Positions 1 to 7,841 of a stretch of 64,000 bases of DNA are shown here, one piece after another. The translations under genes were made by a program, and so were the position numbers. Positions within the stretch are counted from its first letter, which is position 1. Every line of letters starts with the position of its first letter. The notes beneath the pieces are model-generated. The model ran no database searches. It was not told the origin of the DNA and worked only from the letters and a program-made list of their open reading frames with translations. The stretch covers positions 372,001-436,000 of the forward strand of contig NZ_WPIN01000005.1 in the NCBI RefSeq assembly GCF_009754945.1, given 5' to 3'. This stretch comes from Spirosoma arboris (lineage in GTDB: Bacteria > Bacteroidota > Bacteroidia > Cytophagales > Spirosomataceae).

Positions 1-1944
1 GCGTCGGATGTGTTGCGCAAAGTACCTATGCTATCGGTGGATGCGAACGGCGGACTTTCGATGCGAGGCAGTTCCAACATCCGGGTTTTTATCGATGGAA
101 AACCGTCCGACATCTATGCCTCATCGGTAGCCGATGCGTTGAAGTCGATTTCTGGCGAAAGCATTGTCAAAGTGGAGGTTATCACCCATCCATCCGCACG
201 CTACGATGCAGAAGGTTCTGATGGCGTGGTGAACATCGTTACCCGAAAAGTAAGGGATAACATAACAAACGGGAATGCGAGTATAGTGCTGGGCAACCGG
301 AACGAAGCGGTGATGAGTAATGTGCAGAGCAAATTCAATAAATGGCTGGTAAAGCTGGACGGATTTTACCAAACATACTGGAACCGAAATGGCTCTGTAT
401 TGGAACGGGAAACGGAGCAAGTCAAGATTTTTCAGAAAAACGAATCGCGAAACACAGGTAATTATTTCTTTGGTGGGGCTACCGTATTATACAGTCTCGA
501 TTCGCTCAACACAATTAGTATCGGGTATCGCCCGCGGTCGTTGGCCAATCAAAGTGATGTCGTTTCCACTAATTTCTATGCAGAAAACGAGCGGTTTCTG
601 CCTTCATTTCAACGGGAAATAGCAACATCTACACCCGCATTTAGTCATGTTTTCACGACGGGCTATACCAGTACGTCAGCAAACAAACGGATCAGATCGT
701 CGAAGCGAGAGTTTTCGCTGCTGGCCACGTATTTGATTAGCAATAACATTAATCGCTACGATGTTTCACAAGTAGCCAATGACCAAACGCCTTACCAGGA
801 AAATTTCGACAGTAAAACCCGGAACCGCGACCTCATGATTCAGGCTGATTATACACACTCATTTACAGATAAATTGACATGGGAAACGGGTGGCAAACTC
901 ACGCAAAAAAATCTCGTAAGCGACAGTCAGTTTGGTATTTATAATTTTAACAATCAGGCTTATACAAATGACCCAATCCGATCAAATGCGTTTTCGTATC
1001 GAAGTGAGATTTATGCCCTGTACACTAATTTCAGGTTTCAGCTAAAGACCTGGCAATTGATGGCCGGACTCCGTTACGAAAAAACCGATCTGAATGCCAC
1101 CTTTAAAGACAATTTCCTGCAACTGCCTTCTTTCCAGAACCTTGTCCCTAACCTGTTGATCAGCCGAAATCTGGATCAAAAAAGTACGCTGAAACTGGGG
1201 TATACGGTCAAATTGGTTCGCCCCTATTTTACGTATCTCAACCCGACCGTAAACCGAAGCGACTCGCTTAACGTCCAGTCTGGCAATCCCTACCTCCACC
1301 CTGAAATCACCCGCCGGTATCAGCTTAGTTATTCCCGAAATGGCGTCCGCTTATTTACGGACATTACCCTGTTTTATAACCATAATCAAAACAGCATTGA
1401 AACCATTCGAACGGCACGACCTGATGGTGTTTTTGAGAGTACGTTTCAAAACATTGGCCGGAATAAACGGCTGGGCTTGTCGGTTAATCTGACCTGGAAA
1501 CCCTCTCCCAAAATTAGCCTTGGCGGTACGTTAACGATCCAACATGTTCAGTTAGAAAGTCCCGCATTACAAGTAAGTAACAGCGGCCTGATGCGGCAAT
1601 TGGTACTGAACTACAGCCACAAACTCCCGAAGAGTTACAGCATCGACTTCTATGGTTTCTTCGACTCGAACAGCATTAGTCTGCAAGGGTATCGCTCCGG
1701 CTGGAAATACTACAGTCTGACGTTCAGCAAGAAATCGGCGAATGAGCGATTTACGATGAGTTTGCGGATGGACACTCCCCTATCCAGATACACCTTCCTC
1801 AACGAAGAAATCACAACAAACGCCTTCCACCAATTACAGACGAATCGCTATCAGAACCAGAATCTCCGGCTCACAGCTTTCTATAAACTAGGCCAAAAAG
1901 AAATTAAAAGCCCTAAGATGCGGCAGGCGGAAAACCCGGATTAG
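1..1944 (+). CDS. Outer-membrane beta-barrel protein (TonB-receptor-like), 5' end missing
   Basis: The reading frame is open from base 1 (A-S-D-V-L-R-K-V-P), so the real start lies upstream; a GTG at base 10 is only an internal codon. The first ~80 residues are the end of a TonB-type plug: the VLRKVP, GGLSMRGSSNIRVFIDGKPS and YDAEGSDGVVNIVTRK motifs are typical of it. The remaining ~560 residues are alternating polar/aromatic beta strands, as in the outer membrane protein beta-barrel family (OMP_b-brl, Pfam PF14905). In full-length homologues a carboxypeptidase-like regulatory domain and signal peptide precede this, but here they would be outside the window. The role is probably TonB-dependent uptake or surface binding; the substrate cannot be told. 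The C-terminus ends in a charged tail (QAENPD), not the usual terminal aromatic residue. Confidence 0.9.
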   Translation, partial: ASDVLRKVPMLSVDANGGLSMRGSSNIRVFIDGKPSDIYASSVADALKSISGESIVKVEVITHPSARYDAEGSDGVVNIVTRKVRDNITNGNASIVLGNRNEAVMSNVQSKFNKWLVKLDGFYQTYWNRNGSVLERETEQVKIFQKNESRNTGNYFFGGATVLYSLDSLNTISIGYRPRSLANQSDVVSTNFYAENERFLPSFQREIATSTPAFSHVFTTGYTSTSANKRIRSSKREFSLLATYLISNNINRYDVSQVANDQTPYQENFDSKTRNRDLMIQADYTHSFTDKLTWETGGKLTQKNLVSDSQFGIYNFNNQAYTNDPIRSNAFSYRSEIYALYTNFRFQLKTWQLMAGLRYEKTDLNATFKDNFLQLPSFQNLVPNLLISRNLDQKSTLKLGYTVKLVRPYFTYLNPTVNRSDSLNVQSGNPYLHPEITRRYQLSYSRNGVRLFTDITLFYNHNQNSIETIRTARPDGVFESTFQNIGRNKRLGLSVNLTWKPSPKISLGGTLTIQHVQLESPALQVSNSGLMRQLVLNYSHKLPKSYSIDFYGFFDSNSISLQGYRSGWKYYSLTFSKKSANERFTMSLRMDTPLSRYTFLNEEITTNAFHQLQTNRYQNQNLRLTAFYKLGQKEIKSPKMRQAENPD

Positions 1945-1983
1945 CGCAGGGTTGGTTATTGGATAAAGTGTCATAGAGAAACT

Positions 1984-2068
1984 TTTTTTGTCATCCCGAC
2001 AACGGAGGGATCTTAACGTTTCTTAGTAATCGAGCCTAAGATTCCTCCCTTGTCGGGATGACAAAAAA
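1984..2068. repeat. 32-bp-arm inverted repeat, TGTCAT-CCCGAC family
   Basis: Left arm 1984-2015 and right arm 2037-2068 are complementary at 30 of 32 positions around a 21-nt loop. It fills the convergent gap between the beta-barrel gene and the STAND gene, and the T-run/A-run ends suit a bidirectional terminator. It is the sister of the palindrome at 40935-41014: about 22 of 30 arm positions agree, including TTTTGTCAT, CGAC, GGAG and ATCT. Confidence 0.85.
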
Positions 2069-2111
2069 TACCGATTCACACCCATTTGAGAATGCTTAAA
2101 TAGCTTCAGAA

Positions 2112-5100
2112 TTACAGATCATCTTCGGATGACAATTCATCCTTCTTAGCCTTTTCAGCTTTCAATTTCTCAATCAAAGCCTCTATTTGATCTTCCCAGG
2201 GAAACTTCTCCTCTTTAGCCGGATCATAAGGAGACAGGTTTGGAACTTCCACACCCATCCGATTCAGCAACTCCGTTGTTTTGTTTAGTTCATAGCGATA
2301 CACATACGGCTCACCGTCGGCCCAGGCCCATCTGTAGGCTTTAAGAGCGTGAACCTTTGCCTGCGCCAAGTTACCTATAGCAAACCACAACTCGGCCAGT
2401 GAACGGCTACCAGAATTCAATTGGGTAAGCCGTTCAGCTTCTTCAAGTGGATCAGAAAGCTGATTAAGGTGAAATTTAGCTAGCGCGAGCCAAGTCTCCG
2501 AGTCAGAATCTGATTGTCCAACAACACGCACCATCCGAACTGCTTCGTTAAGGCTCTCGACAGCAAGCTGCCATTCACCTTGTTCCATTCGCCATGCCCC
2601 ACGTAGCTTATGTATATCACGTATAATACTACGATTCTTACCTTCCGTGGCCAACTTTTCCGCATGAATGAGATATTCTTCTCTAAAATCTCCTTCAAAG
2701 AACCGAAACTGAGCATAACAATACTCCGCACGGCCCGGACGATAGATTGTACGAGTCCAATTCCGGCTCATCGGATCGAGAAGATTCCACATATCTTTAG
2801 CAGCAGTCCATTGTCCAAAACGAGAAAGATTTTCAAACATATCTAGTCGGTCAGCAAAGAGTGATTTATCGTCTTCGTCTATGGCAACTAGTAAAAGGGC
2901 AAAATCTATCATTCGTTTCCCCGCAGCAAAGTGGTTTTGGCTATTTAAATTTTTTGAAGCATTGGCAAGAGCAATCTGAAGGTAATTCAAGTTCAAAACA
3001 TTCAGATCACATAAAATGGATAAATTAGTAGCTTTAAGGCCTTCTTCCGATTCTCCTATATTAGTTAAAGCAAGAGCCGCTATATGAGCTAGATATGAAC
3101 CATCATTCTCATCAAGTTCAGTAGGTAATATACCCCATCCATTAGGAAAAAAAGGCCGAAGCAGAGACAAAATTTCAGTGTAGGCTTCAAGATTAAAAAA
3201 AAGTGCAGAGGCTAAGTCTCCTCTATAATTATCGCAGGCTTCCTGGTAATGCCACATCTTGAGCTGAGTTTGTACAATATTGAGCCCATAACGTATATCA
3301 TCAATCGTCTCGGCTTCCTCATAGGGATTATGAACCTGGGCCGAAAAGTAATCAACTACACGCTGACCATGCTGTTCTATTTCTTCGGGCTTGAGGCTCC
3401 CAACAGCTACACCCCGCACAACGGGATGTAGATCATAGCGCTTGGTGTTGTGATCATATTGCAACAATCCTCGCTGTTCCAGGTCGCGGATTGTTTTAGT
3501 TAATTCCTTTGGGGCGTTTCGGTATTCTATGGAGTAGCGCCATCTTTCCTGCGCCTTCTGATACGCTTTCCACTGCTTCAAGTCGGCTTCATATTGCTGT
3601 TGCAAGTGAGCATTTTCAGAATCAGATTCAATTTTCCAATACTTACCAAGTTCAGGCTTTTTAGGTTCGGTCACTTTATCCGGCTCCGGAGGCAAATGCG
3701 GATTAAAGGCCGAAATCGTTTGGTAATCGACCGCTTCTGACAAAAGCGCAAGAGTAGAGAGTAATTGGCGATTTTTCTCCGAGAGCACATGCAGGGCAGC
3801 TTTTAGAATGTGGTTTCGCTTCTGAATGAGATCCAGGTCGGCGAGATTGAGTTGGCCACCTTCGGATAGGTCGGCAACCCAAGCATCGAAATTTCCTTTA
3901 TCTGGTAAATAGTTATTGACCAGCCCTGCGAGTACGCCAATAGTCAACGGATGGCAGTCGCAGTTGGTTGTCAGGTAGCGCTGAATCTCCTCAGAATTAC
4001 CCGTTATACCGCAGGAACGAAACAATTTTTCCGCATCAGTCGGTCGCAAACCCGGCAGCAGAATCCGCTGAACACCGGGAATGGGTTGGTTGGCCGCATT
4101 GACAAGCACTCGGGGAACCAGACGGGAACTGACCAGCAGCTTAGACGGAGCAGCCGATGCGAGTGAACGAAGCAAATCATCATCGTCGGTATGAATACAG
4201 GAACAAGGGTTGCGGTTGACAATCTTGTCCGTTGGGGTATTCAACTCTTCATCGGGTATCTCCGCAGCGTCAATCCGGTGGTAAGCGACTAACACCCGTT
4301 CCAGCCCGTCCAGGATCAATAACCATGGTCGGTCATTCAGTTGGTGGAGCAGCAGTTCCTTTAATTCAGGAGTCTTTTTCTTTTGAAACTCGTCCAGAGG
4401 TCGGCCCGTCATGTAAGCTAGCGCTCGTCGGCAGAAGTCAGCCATGATGGCCCCCTTTTCGTAGAACGAATACCAGAAAATCCCCGCCCAATCCTTGCGT
4501 ACGTTCGTCGCGTGCTTGGTTGTCCACTCCCAGGTGAGCATGCTTTTGCCGTTCCCACCAATGGCCTCGAAAAGCAGGATCGTATGCGAATCAGCCGGTC
4601 GCGCCCAGTCGTTCAGGGCTTCTAACTGAGCATCGCGCCCCACGAACGTATGCGATCCAATATAAGCGGGTTCTGCATAAAGAGTAGGTGGTTTGGGGAT
4701 GGGATCAAGTAATAACGCTAGTACCTCGGTAGGAATTACGATGGCATTGAGGGTAGCTTTAGCATGCTCGTCCAGATACCTACGAATACTGGCAATGGAT
4801 GGACCGATTTTTTCCTTGAACTTATCCAGGCTGTCAAACTCAGCATAAACACGATGAACTTTGGAGTCAGCCCCCATTTTTTTAGCTCGTTCAATAAACG
4901 CCTTGAGTTGTTCCTTTTTCCCGGGATCAGGTTCGATGTCGTCCTCATGAACTAAATGATCCCTACTCATAATGAAAAGCAGGATGGGACGGCCACGTTC
5001 TAGTGCTTCATTAAACTCTAATTCGGTGATGGATAGATTATCCGGGTTTCTAATGGGGTCTGGAGGGATCTGCCCGTATTTTTTGCTAATGATACCAACG

Positions 5101-5306
5101 TAAGCAGAGCCATCTCGAACCATTTGCAGGGATGAATCAATGACATCCATGAATTTTGCGGCATCATTCTCCATCGCAATATCGGTCAGCCCATGCGCTT
5201 TAATCGTTGTAATCAAGGCCTCCCGATGTTGCTTTAAATCCGTAAATGTGCTTGAGATGGTAACTCCAGGAAAAAGACGTGGCTCGATGGGTGGATTAGT
5301 AGGCAT
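2112..5306 (-). CDS. DUF4062 - STAND NTPase - helical repeat protein
   Basis: A 1064-residue soluble protein with no signal peptide or membrane segment. Residues ~12-115 match the DUF4062 pattern (VTISSTFTDLKQHR, YVGIISKKYG, SITELEFNEALERGRPILLF). A STAND/NB-ARC-like ATPase follows: FVGRDAQL at ~221, Walker A GGNGKS at 250-255, Walker B LLILDGLE at 329-336, a sensor-like LLVSSR at ~390, and a CHPLTIGVLAG (GLPL-like) motif at ~451. A winged-helix-like stretch comes next (ALLSEAVDY to the YDLHPVVR box), and from ~650 on the protein is helical and TPR-like (LWFAIGNLAQAKVHALKAYR). This sensor-ATPase-repeat layout is that of NLR-like proteins, many of which act in phage defence in bacteria; DUF4062 is also found at the N-terminus of animal STAND proteins. 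It stands alone, flanked by convergent and co-directional unrelated genes. Function is inferred from architecture only. Confidence 0.85.
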   Translation of the reverse strand: MPTNPPIEPRLFPGVTISSTFTDLKQHREALITTIKAHGLTDIAMENDAAKFMDVIDSSLQMVRDGSAYVGIISKKYGQIPPDPIRNPDNLSITELEFNEALERGRPILLFIMSRDHLVHEDDIEPDPGKKEQLKAFIERAKKMGADSKVHRVYAEFDSLDKFKEKIGPSIASIRRYLDEHAKATLNAIVIPTEVLALLLDPIPKPPTLYAEPAYIGSHTFVGRDAQLEALNDWARPADSHTILLFEAIGGNGKSMLTWEWTTKHATNVRKDWAGIFWYSFYEKGAIMADFCRRALAYMTGRPLDEFQKKKTPELKELLLHQLNDRPWLLILDGLERVLVAYHRIDAAEIPDEELNTPTDKIVNRNPCSCIHTDDDDLLRSLASAAPSKLLVSSRLVPRVLVNAANQPIPGVQRILLPGLRPTDAEKLFRSCGITGNSEEIQRYLTTNCDCHPLTIGVLAGLVNNYLPDKGNFDAWVADLSEGGQLNLADLDLIQKRNHILKAALHVLSEKNRQLLSTLALLSEAVDYQTISAFNPHLPPEPDKVTEPKKPELGKYWKIESDSENAHLQQQYEADLKQWKAYQKAQERWRYSIEYRNAPKELTKTIRDLEQRGLLQYDHNTKRYDLHPVVRGVAVGSLKPEEIEQHGQRVVDYFSAQVHNPYEEAETIDDIRYGLNIVQTQLKMWHYQEACDNYRGDLASALFFNLEAYTEILSLLRPFFPNGWGILPTELDENDGSYLAHIAALALTNIGESEEGLKATNLSILCDLNVLNLNYLQIALANASKNLNSQNHFAAGKRMIDFALLLVAIDEDDKSLFADRLDMFENLSRFGQWTAAKDMWNLLDPMSRNWTRTIYRPGRAEYCYAQFRFFEGDFREEYLIHAEKLATEGKNRSIIRDIHKLRGAWRMEQGEWQLAVESLNEAVRMVRVVGQSDSDSETWLALAKFHLNQLSDPLEEAERLTQLNSGSRSLAELWFAIGNLAQAKVHALKAYRWAWADGEPYVYRYELNKTTELLNRMGVEVPNLSPYDPAKEEKFPWEDQIEALIEKLKAEKAKKDELSSEDDL

Positions 5307-5431
5307 TATGCGTGTGTTAATGGCTTAGATAGTCAGCAAAACAAAGTAATACTATTCTACGCAAAAGCCATAACTCTCTCATATCTAACAAGATTTCTAC
5401 CACCCAATCGCACACAATTCTCAATCAGCAG

Positions 5432-5827
5432 TCAGTTTTGTCGTTCACCATAGCAGTAGCAAAGCCCGTCGGGAGCCACGACAAAAAAGACTTTCCAGTC
5501 TGTAGTTCCATGTTTTTGATGGTCAAATTTCGGTTCGCTTTTTTCCAGGCCATTCGCCTTTAACTCCGCAAACGCCTTTTCGACATCGTCGACCTCGAAG
5601 AAGCAACCGTCCTGCGTTGGGTCACCGCCATTTTCGGCCAGCCCAATCTGAAAGCCACCCTTATCCAGCGTAGCCGATTTGTATGGAGCATCTTTCCGGG
5701 CAACCACTTGAAATCCCATAATCGTTTCGTAAAAAGGGATGGCCGTTTCCAGATCAGGAACTGGCAAATTCATTTTATCCTGCTGGTAAGGCCAGGCATT
5801 TTTAATCGTTACGTTAGTCGTTTCCAT
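5432..5827 (-). CDS. VOC family protein (glyoxalase/bleomycin-resistance fold)
   Basis: A 131-residue single-domain protein of the vicinal oxygen chelate fold. It shows the paired beta-alpha-beta-beta-beta modules: PVPDLETAIPFYETIMGFQVVAR in the first half and CFFEVDDVEKAFAELKANGLE in the second, ending in FFVVAPDGLCYCYGE. Family members bind a divalent metal and act as glyoxalases, dioxygenases or drug-binding proteins; this sequence does not reveal the substrate. The C-terminal Glu (CYGE) is at a usual metal-ligand position. It is a single gene on the minus strand behind the STAND gene, with a 125-bp gap between them. Confidence 0.85.
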   Translation of the reverse strand: METTNVTIKNAWPYQQDKMNLPVPDLETAIPFYETIMGFQVVARKDAPYKSATLDKGGFQIGLAENGGDPTQDGCFFEVDDVEKAFAELKANGLEKSEPKFDHQKHGTTDWKVFFVVAPDGLCYCYGERQN

Positions 5828-6018
5828 TCGTATTGCTGTTTTTATTTAAAGATTTTGATTTAGAACAGGTTATATTTTTCAAGACTCAAGACTCTCGTCT
5901 GGTTAACTGATTCTGCTCACTTTCATTTATCCTGTAAAACTGCCGCTGATGTATTTTGAATTTGGGGAATTAATCCGCTACTGTACATTGCATAGTTCCT
6001 TGTAAAACACAAATCCAA

Positions 6019-6381
6019 ATGAAATACATATTAAGACTATCCGGGCTTCTTTTTATCATCGCTCTACTGGCCTGCTGCGACGGTGATGATCGTAAAATTT
6101 CGGTCACTGACTCCGATGATACGTATGAGTTTTTTGCCAAATTCGATAAACACGAAACCGAGCGTGTTCAGAACTTTATCAATACCCAGGTAGCTCCCAG
6201 TAGTTTTTCCGGAGATCACGTAGACGTTACAACCACCCTGGACGATCACACCAAATTCAAACTGGAAGAATCGCCTGGTAAAGTACGGATAGAACTAGAT
6301 AAAGGAGACAATTCCGATGCGTCTTATCGGCGGATTAAGTCAATGTGTGAGGGCATCAAAAAGATACTCACCAAAAAGTGA
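6019..6381 (+). CDS. Small hypothetical lipoprotein
   Basis: A 120-residue protein with a lipoprotein signal: a positively charged start, hydrophobic core LLFIIALLAC and lipobox LLAC with Cys19, so it is probably anchored to a membrane on the periplasmic side. The mature part is rich in Asp, Glu and Lys (DDTYEFFAKFDKHETERV, VRIELDKGDNSD) and contains predicted short strands and a C-terminal helix. I do not recognise a family. It is a lone plus-strand gene convergent with the DUF6624 gene only 14 bp away. Confidence 0.7.
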   Translation: MKYILRLSGLLFIIALLACCDGDDRKISVTDSDDTYEFFAKFDKHETERVQNFINTQVAPSSFSGDHVDVTTTLDDHTKFKLEESPGKVRIELDKGDNSDASYRRIKSMCEGIKKILTKK

Positions 6382-6395
6382 TCGATAAATCCCGT

Positions 6396-6950
6396 TTAAA
6401 TCCAGCCTGCTTCTCGTCGCCACGCGTTGAAGCCAGCGTCCGTATGCAAATCGCCTGACTTTTCAGCATTCGTATCCTCAATTATATCTGTTGAGGCAAT
6501 GAGGGGTAGCTTTAGTTCTTCCCGGAGTATATTCACGACTGCCTTATCCTCGACCGGATACATTTGTCTATCACCATACTGGGTGCCGTACCGCTGGGGT
6601 CTTCCCTCAAAATAACAAATCCGGTCATACAGATAGGCTACGTTTTGCGGGTTGATGTCATCCATTGAATTCAGCATCAATTGATAGCTGGCTCGCATGA
6701 ATGAAGCCTCCCCAATCGAATGTTGCACAATAAGCCAGGCCGCATCGCTGGCTTCCGCACCAACCTTCGACCGGGTTGGCCATCCAATCAACGAAATGAT
6801 TTCCCGTAGTTGGGCAGCATTCGCTTTATGAACGGCTTCCATTTCTGAATTATAGCCACCTGATAGCTTATTCTCTGTCAGCAATCGTTCCCGAACGGCT
6901 AAATCATGCTGGGCCAGTTCAATCAATTCATGAGCAATTTGTTCTTCCAT
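6396..6950 (-). CDS. DUF6624-like protein
   Basis: A 184-residue soluble protein. It starts with a helical stretch (ELIELAQHDLAVRERL) followed by NAAQLREIISLIGWPTRSKVG, then AAWLIVQHS, then DRICYFEGRPQRYGTQY and a C-terminal NAWRREAGWI. This motif order is what I associate with DUF6624 proteins, which are common in Bacteroidota and whose biochemical role is unknown. There is no catalytic signature I can name. The gene is 44 bp downstream of the GNAT gene on the same strand, so they could be co-transcribed. Confidence 0.65.
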   Translation of the reverse strand: MEEQIAHELIELAQHDLAVRERLLTENKLSGGYNSEMEAVHKANAAQLREIISLIGWPTRSKVGAEASDAAWLIVQHSIGEASFMRASYQLMLNSMDDINPQNVAYLYDRICYFEGRPQRYGTQYGDRQMYPVEDKAVVNILREELKLPLIASTDIIEDTNAEKSGDLHTDAGFNAWRREAGWI

Positions 6951-6994
6951 GTTAGGGCTTTAAGAGCTGATTCAGTACGTCTCCTGTTCATTCA

Positions 6995-7735
6995 TTAGTA
7001 GTTGTTTACAAGTTCCCCTTTCAATCGGAACCCACACGCCCGCAGGCCTGCTTTCTGGAGTGCAGCCTTAGAAATCGGGTTGTTTGTATTACACCGGGCG
7101 GCTGGGACCCGCCCCATGAGATAAGCCATTTTTTTTAATTCCTGTACCAGCAAGCTACCCAATCCCTGTTGCCGAAAGTCTTCTTTTACCTGCATATAAA
7201 CATCGGCAAAAGGCATGTTGTAATTCAGCATCAATCCCCCGCTGGCCACGATAACTCCGTTCTGTTCCAGCACGTAAGGACTATCATCATCCGATTCATC
7301 ATCGCCCGTTCGCTGACGAAAAATGGCGTCCGAAACAGTAAAATTTGTGGTAATATGATCCTCAAAAAGAATAGCTTCGGCATTGATGTTACGAGCGTAT
7401 TCGTACGTCATAGCGGCTAAGAGCGCGTCATTAGTTTGGCTTTCTATATAACTACCTCCCGAAACCGAAGTGAATTTTGGAAAAAGTAAATTCACGAATT
7501 TTCTAAATGGCGGTAGAACGTAAAATTCAAAGATCGTATCCCGATCTTCCCGTCGATCTGTTCCCCAAATCGATCCATAGCCAACTTTGGTGTCGTCGAT
7601 CGTAAATAGATACACATCGGCCCAGCCATATTGGTGGCATTTGTTACACACAAACTGGGCGTTGATTTCCTGTAGAAACAACACCCGAAAAGGCTCTATT
7701 TCGGCTTCTGACGTTTTGTAAATCTGTATGTTCAT
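6995..7735 (-). CDS. GNAT family N-acetyltransferase
   Basis: A 246-residue protein that looks like two GNAT-fold halves. The C-terminal half carries the acetyl-CoA binding region: VYMQVKEDFRQQGLGSLLVQ contains the R/Q-x-x-G-x-G/A motif at about residues 187-195, followed by ARCNTNNPISKAALQKAGL, the usual beta-5/alpha-4 region ending in xAGF-like geometry. The N-terminal half (IDDTKVGYGSIWG, FYVLPPFRK) has a degenerate version. It probably acetylates a small molecule or protein, target unknown. A strong hairpin at 7764-7806 separates it from the upstream permease operon. Confidence 0.8.
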   Translation of the reverse strand: MNIQIYKTSEAEIEPFRVLFLQEINAQFVCNKCHQYGWADVYLFTIDDTKVGYGSIWGTDRREDRDTIFEFYVLPPFRKFVNLLFPKFTSVSGGSYIESQTNDALLAAMTYEYARNINAEAILFEDHITTNFTVSDAIFRQRTGDDESDDDSPYVLEQNGVIVASGGLMLNYNMPFADVYMQVKEDFRQQGLGSLLVQELKKMAYLMGRVPAARCNTNNPISKAALQKAGLRACGFRLKGELVNNY

Positions 7736-7763
7736 GAGCTAGTCGCTAAAGCCTGAGCAATAT

Positions 7764-7806
7764 TAAATCCCTGACAACGTAATCTTTTTACGTTATCAGG
7801 GATTTA
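7764..7806. terminator. Hairpin ending the first permease operon
   Basis: The arms 7764-7782 and 7788-7806 pair over 19 bp with one mismatch around a 5-nt loop. It lies 36 bp beyond the stop of the last permease and ahead of the GNAT gene, both on the minus strand, so it probably acts as an intrinsic terminator for the long permease operon. The T-run after the stem is weak. Confidence 0.6.
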
Positions 7807-7841
7807 GTTGAAAAAAACTCGGCTAAAATTCCAGTCAACAC

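Noticed and set aside
10..1944. Complete gene starting with the GTG at base 10
   Set aside because: The frame is open to base 1 and the product starts in the middle of a plug domain, so the gene is cut by the window edge.
2112..5306. Multi-gene defence island around the STAND gene
   Set aside because: Neighbours are a VOC protein, a lipoprotein and an outer-membrane protein; no nuclease, methylase, integrase or other defence gene is present.
6995..7735. Frameshift in the GNAT gene because its N-terminal half is degenerate
   Set aside because: The frame is open throughout and two-domain GNATs with one decayed half are common.
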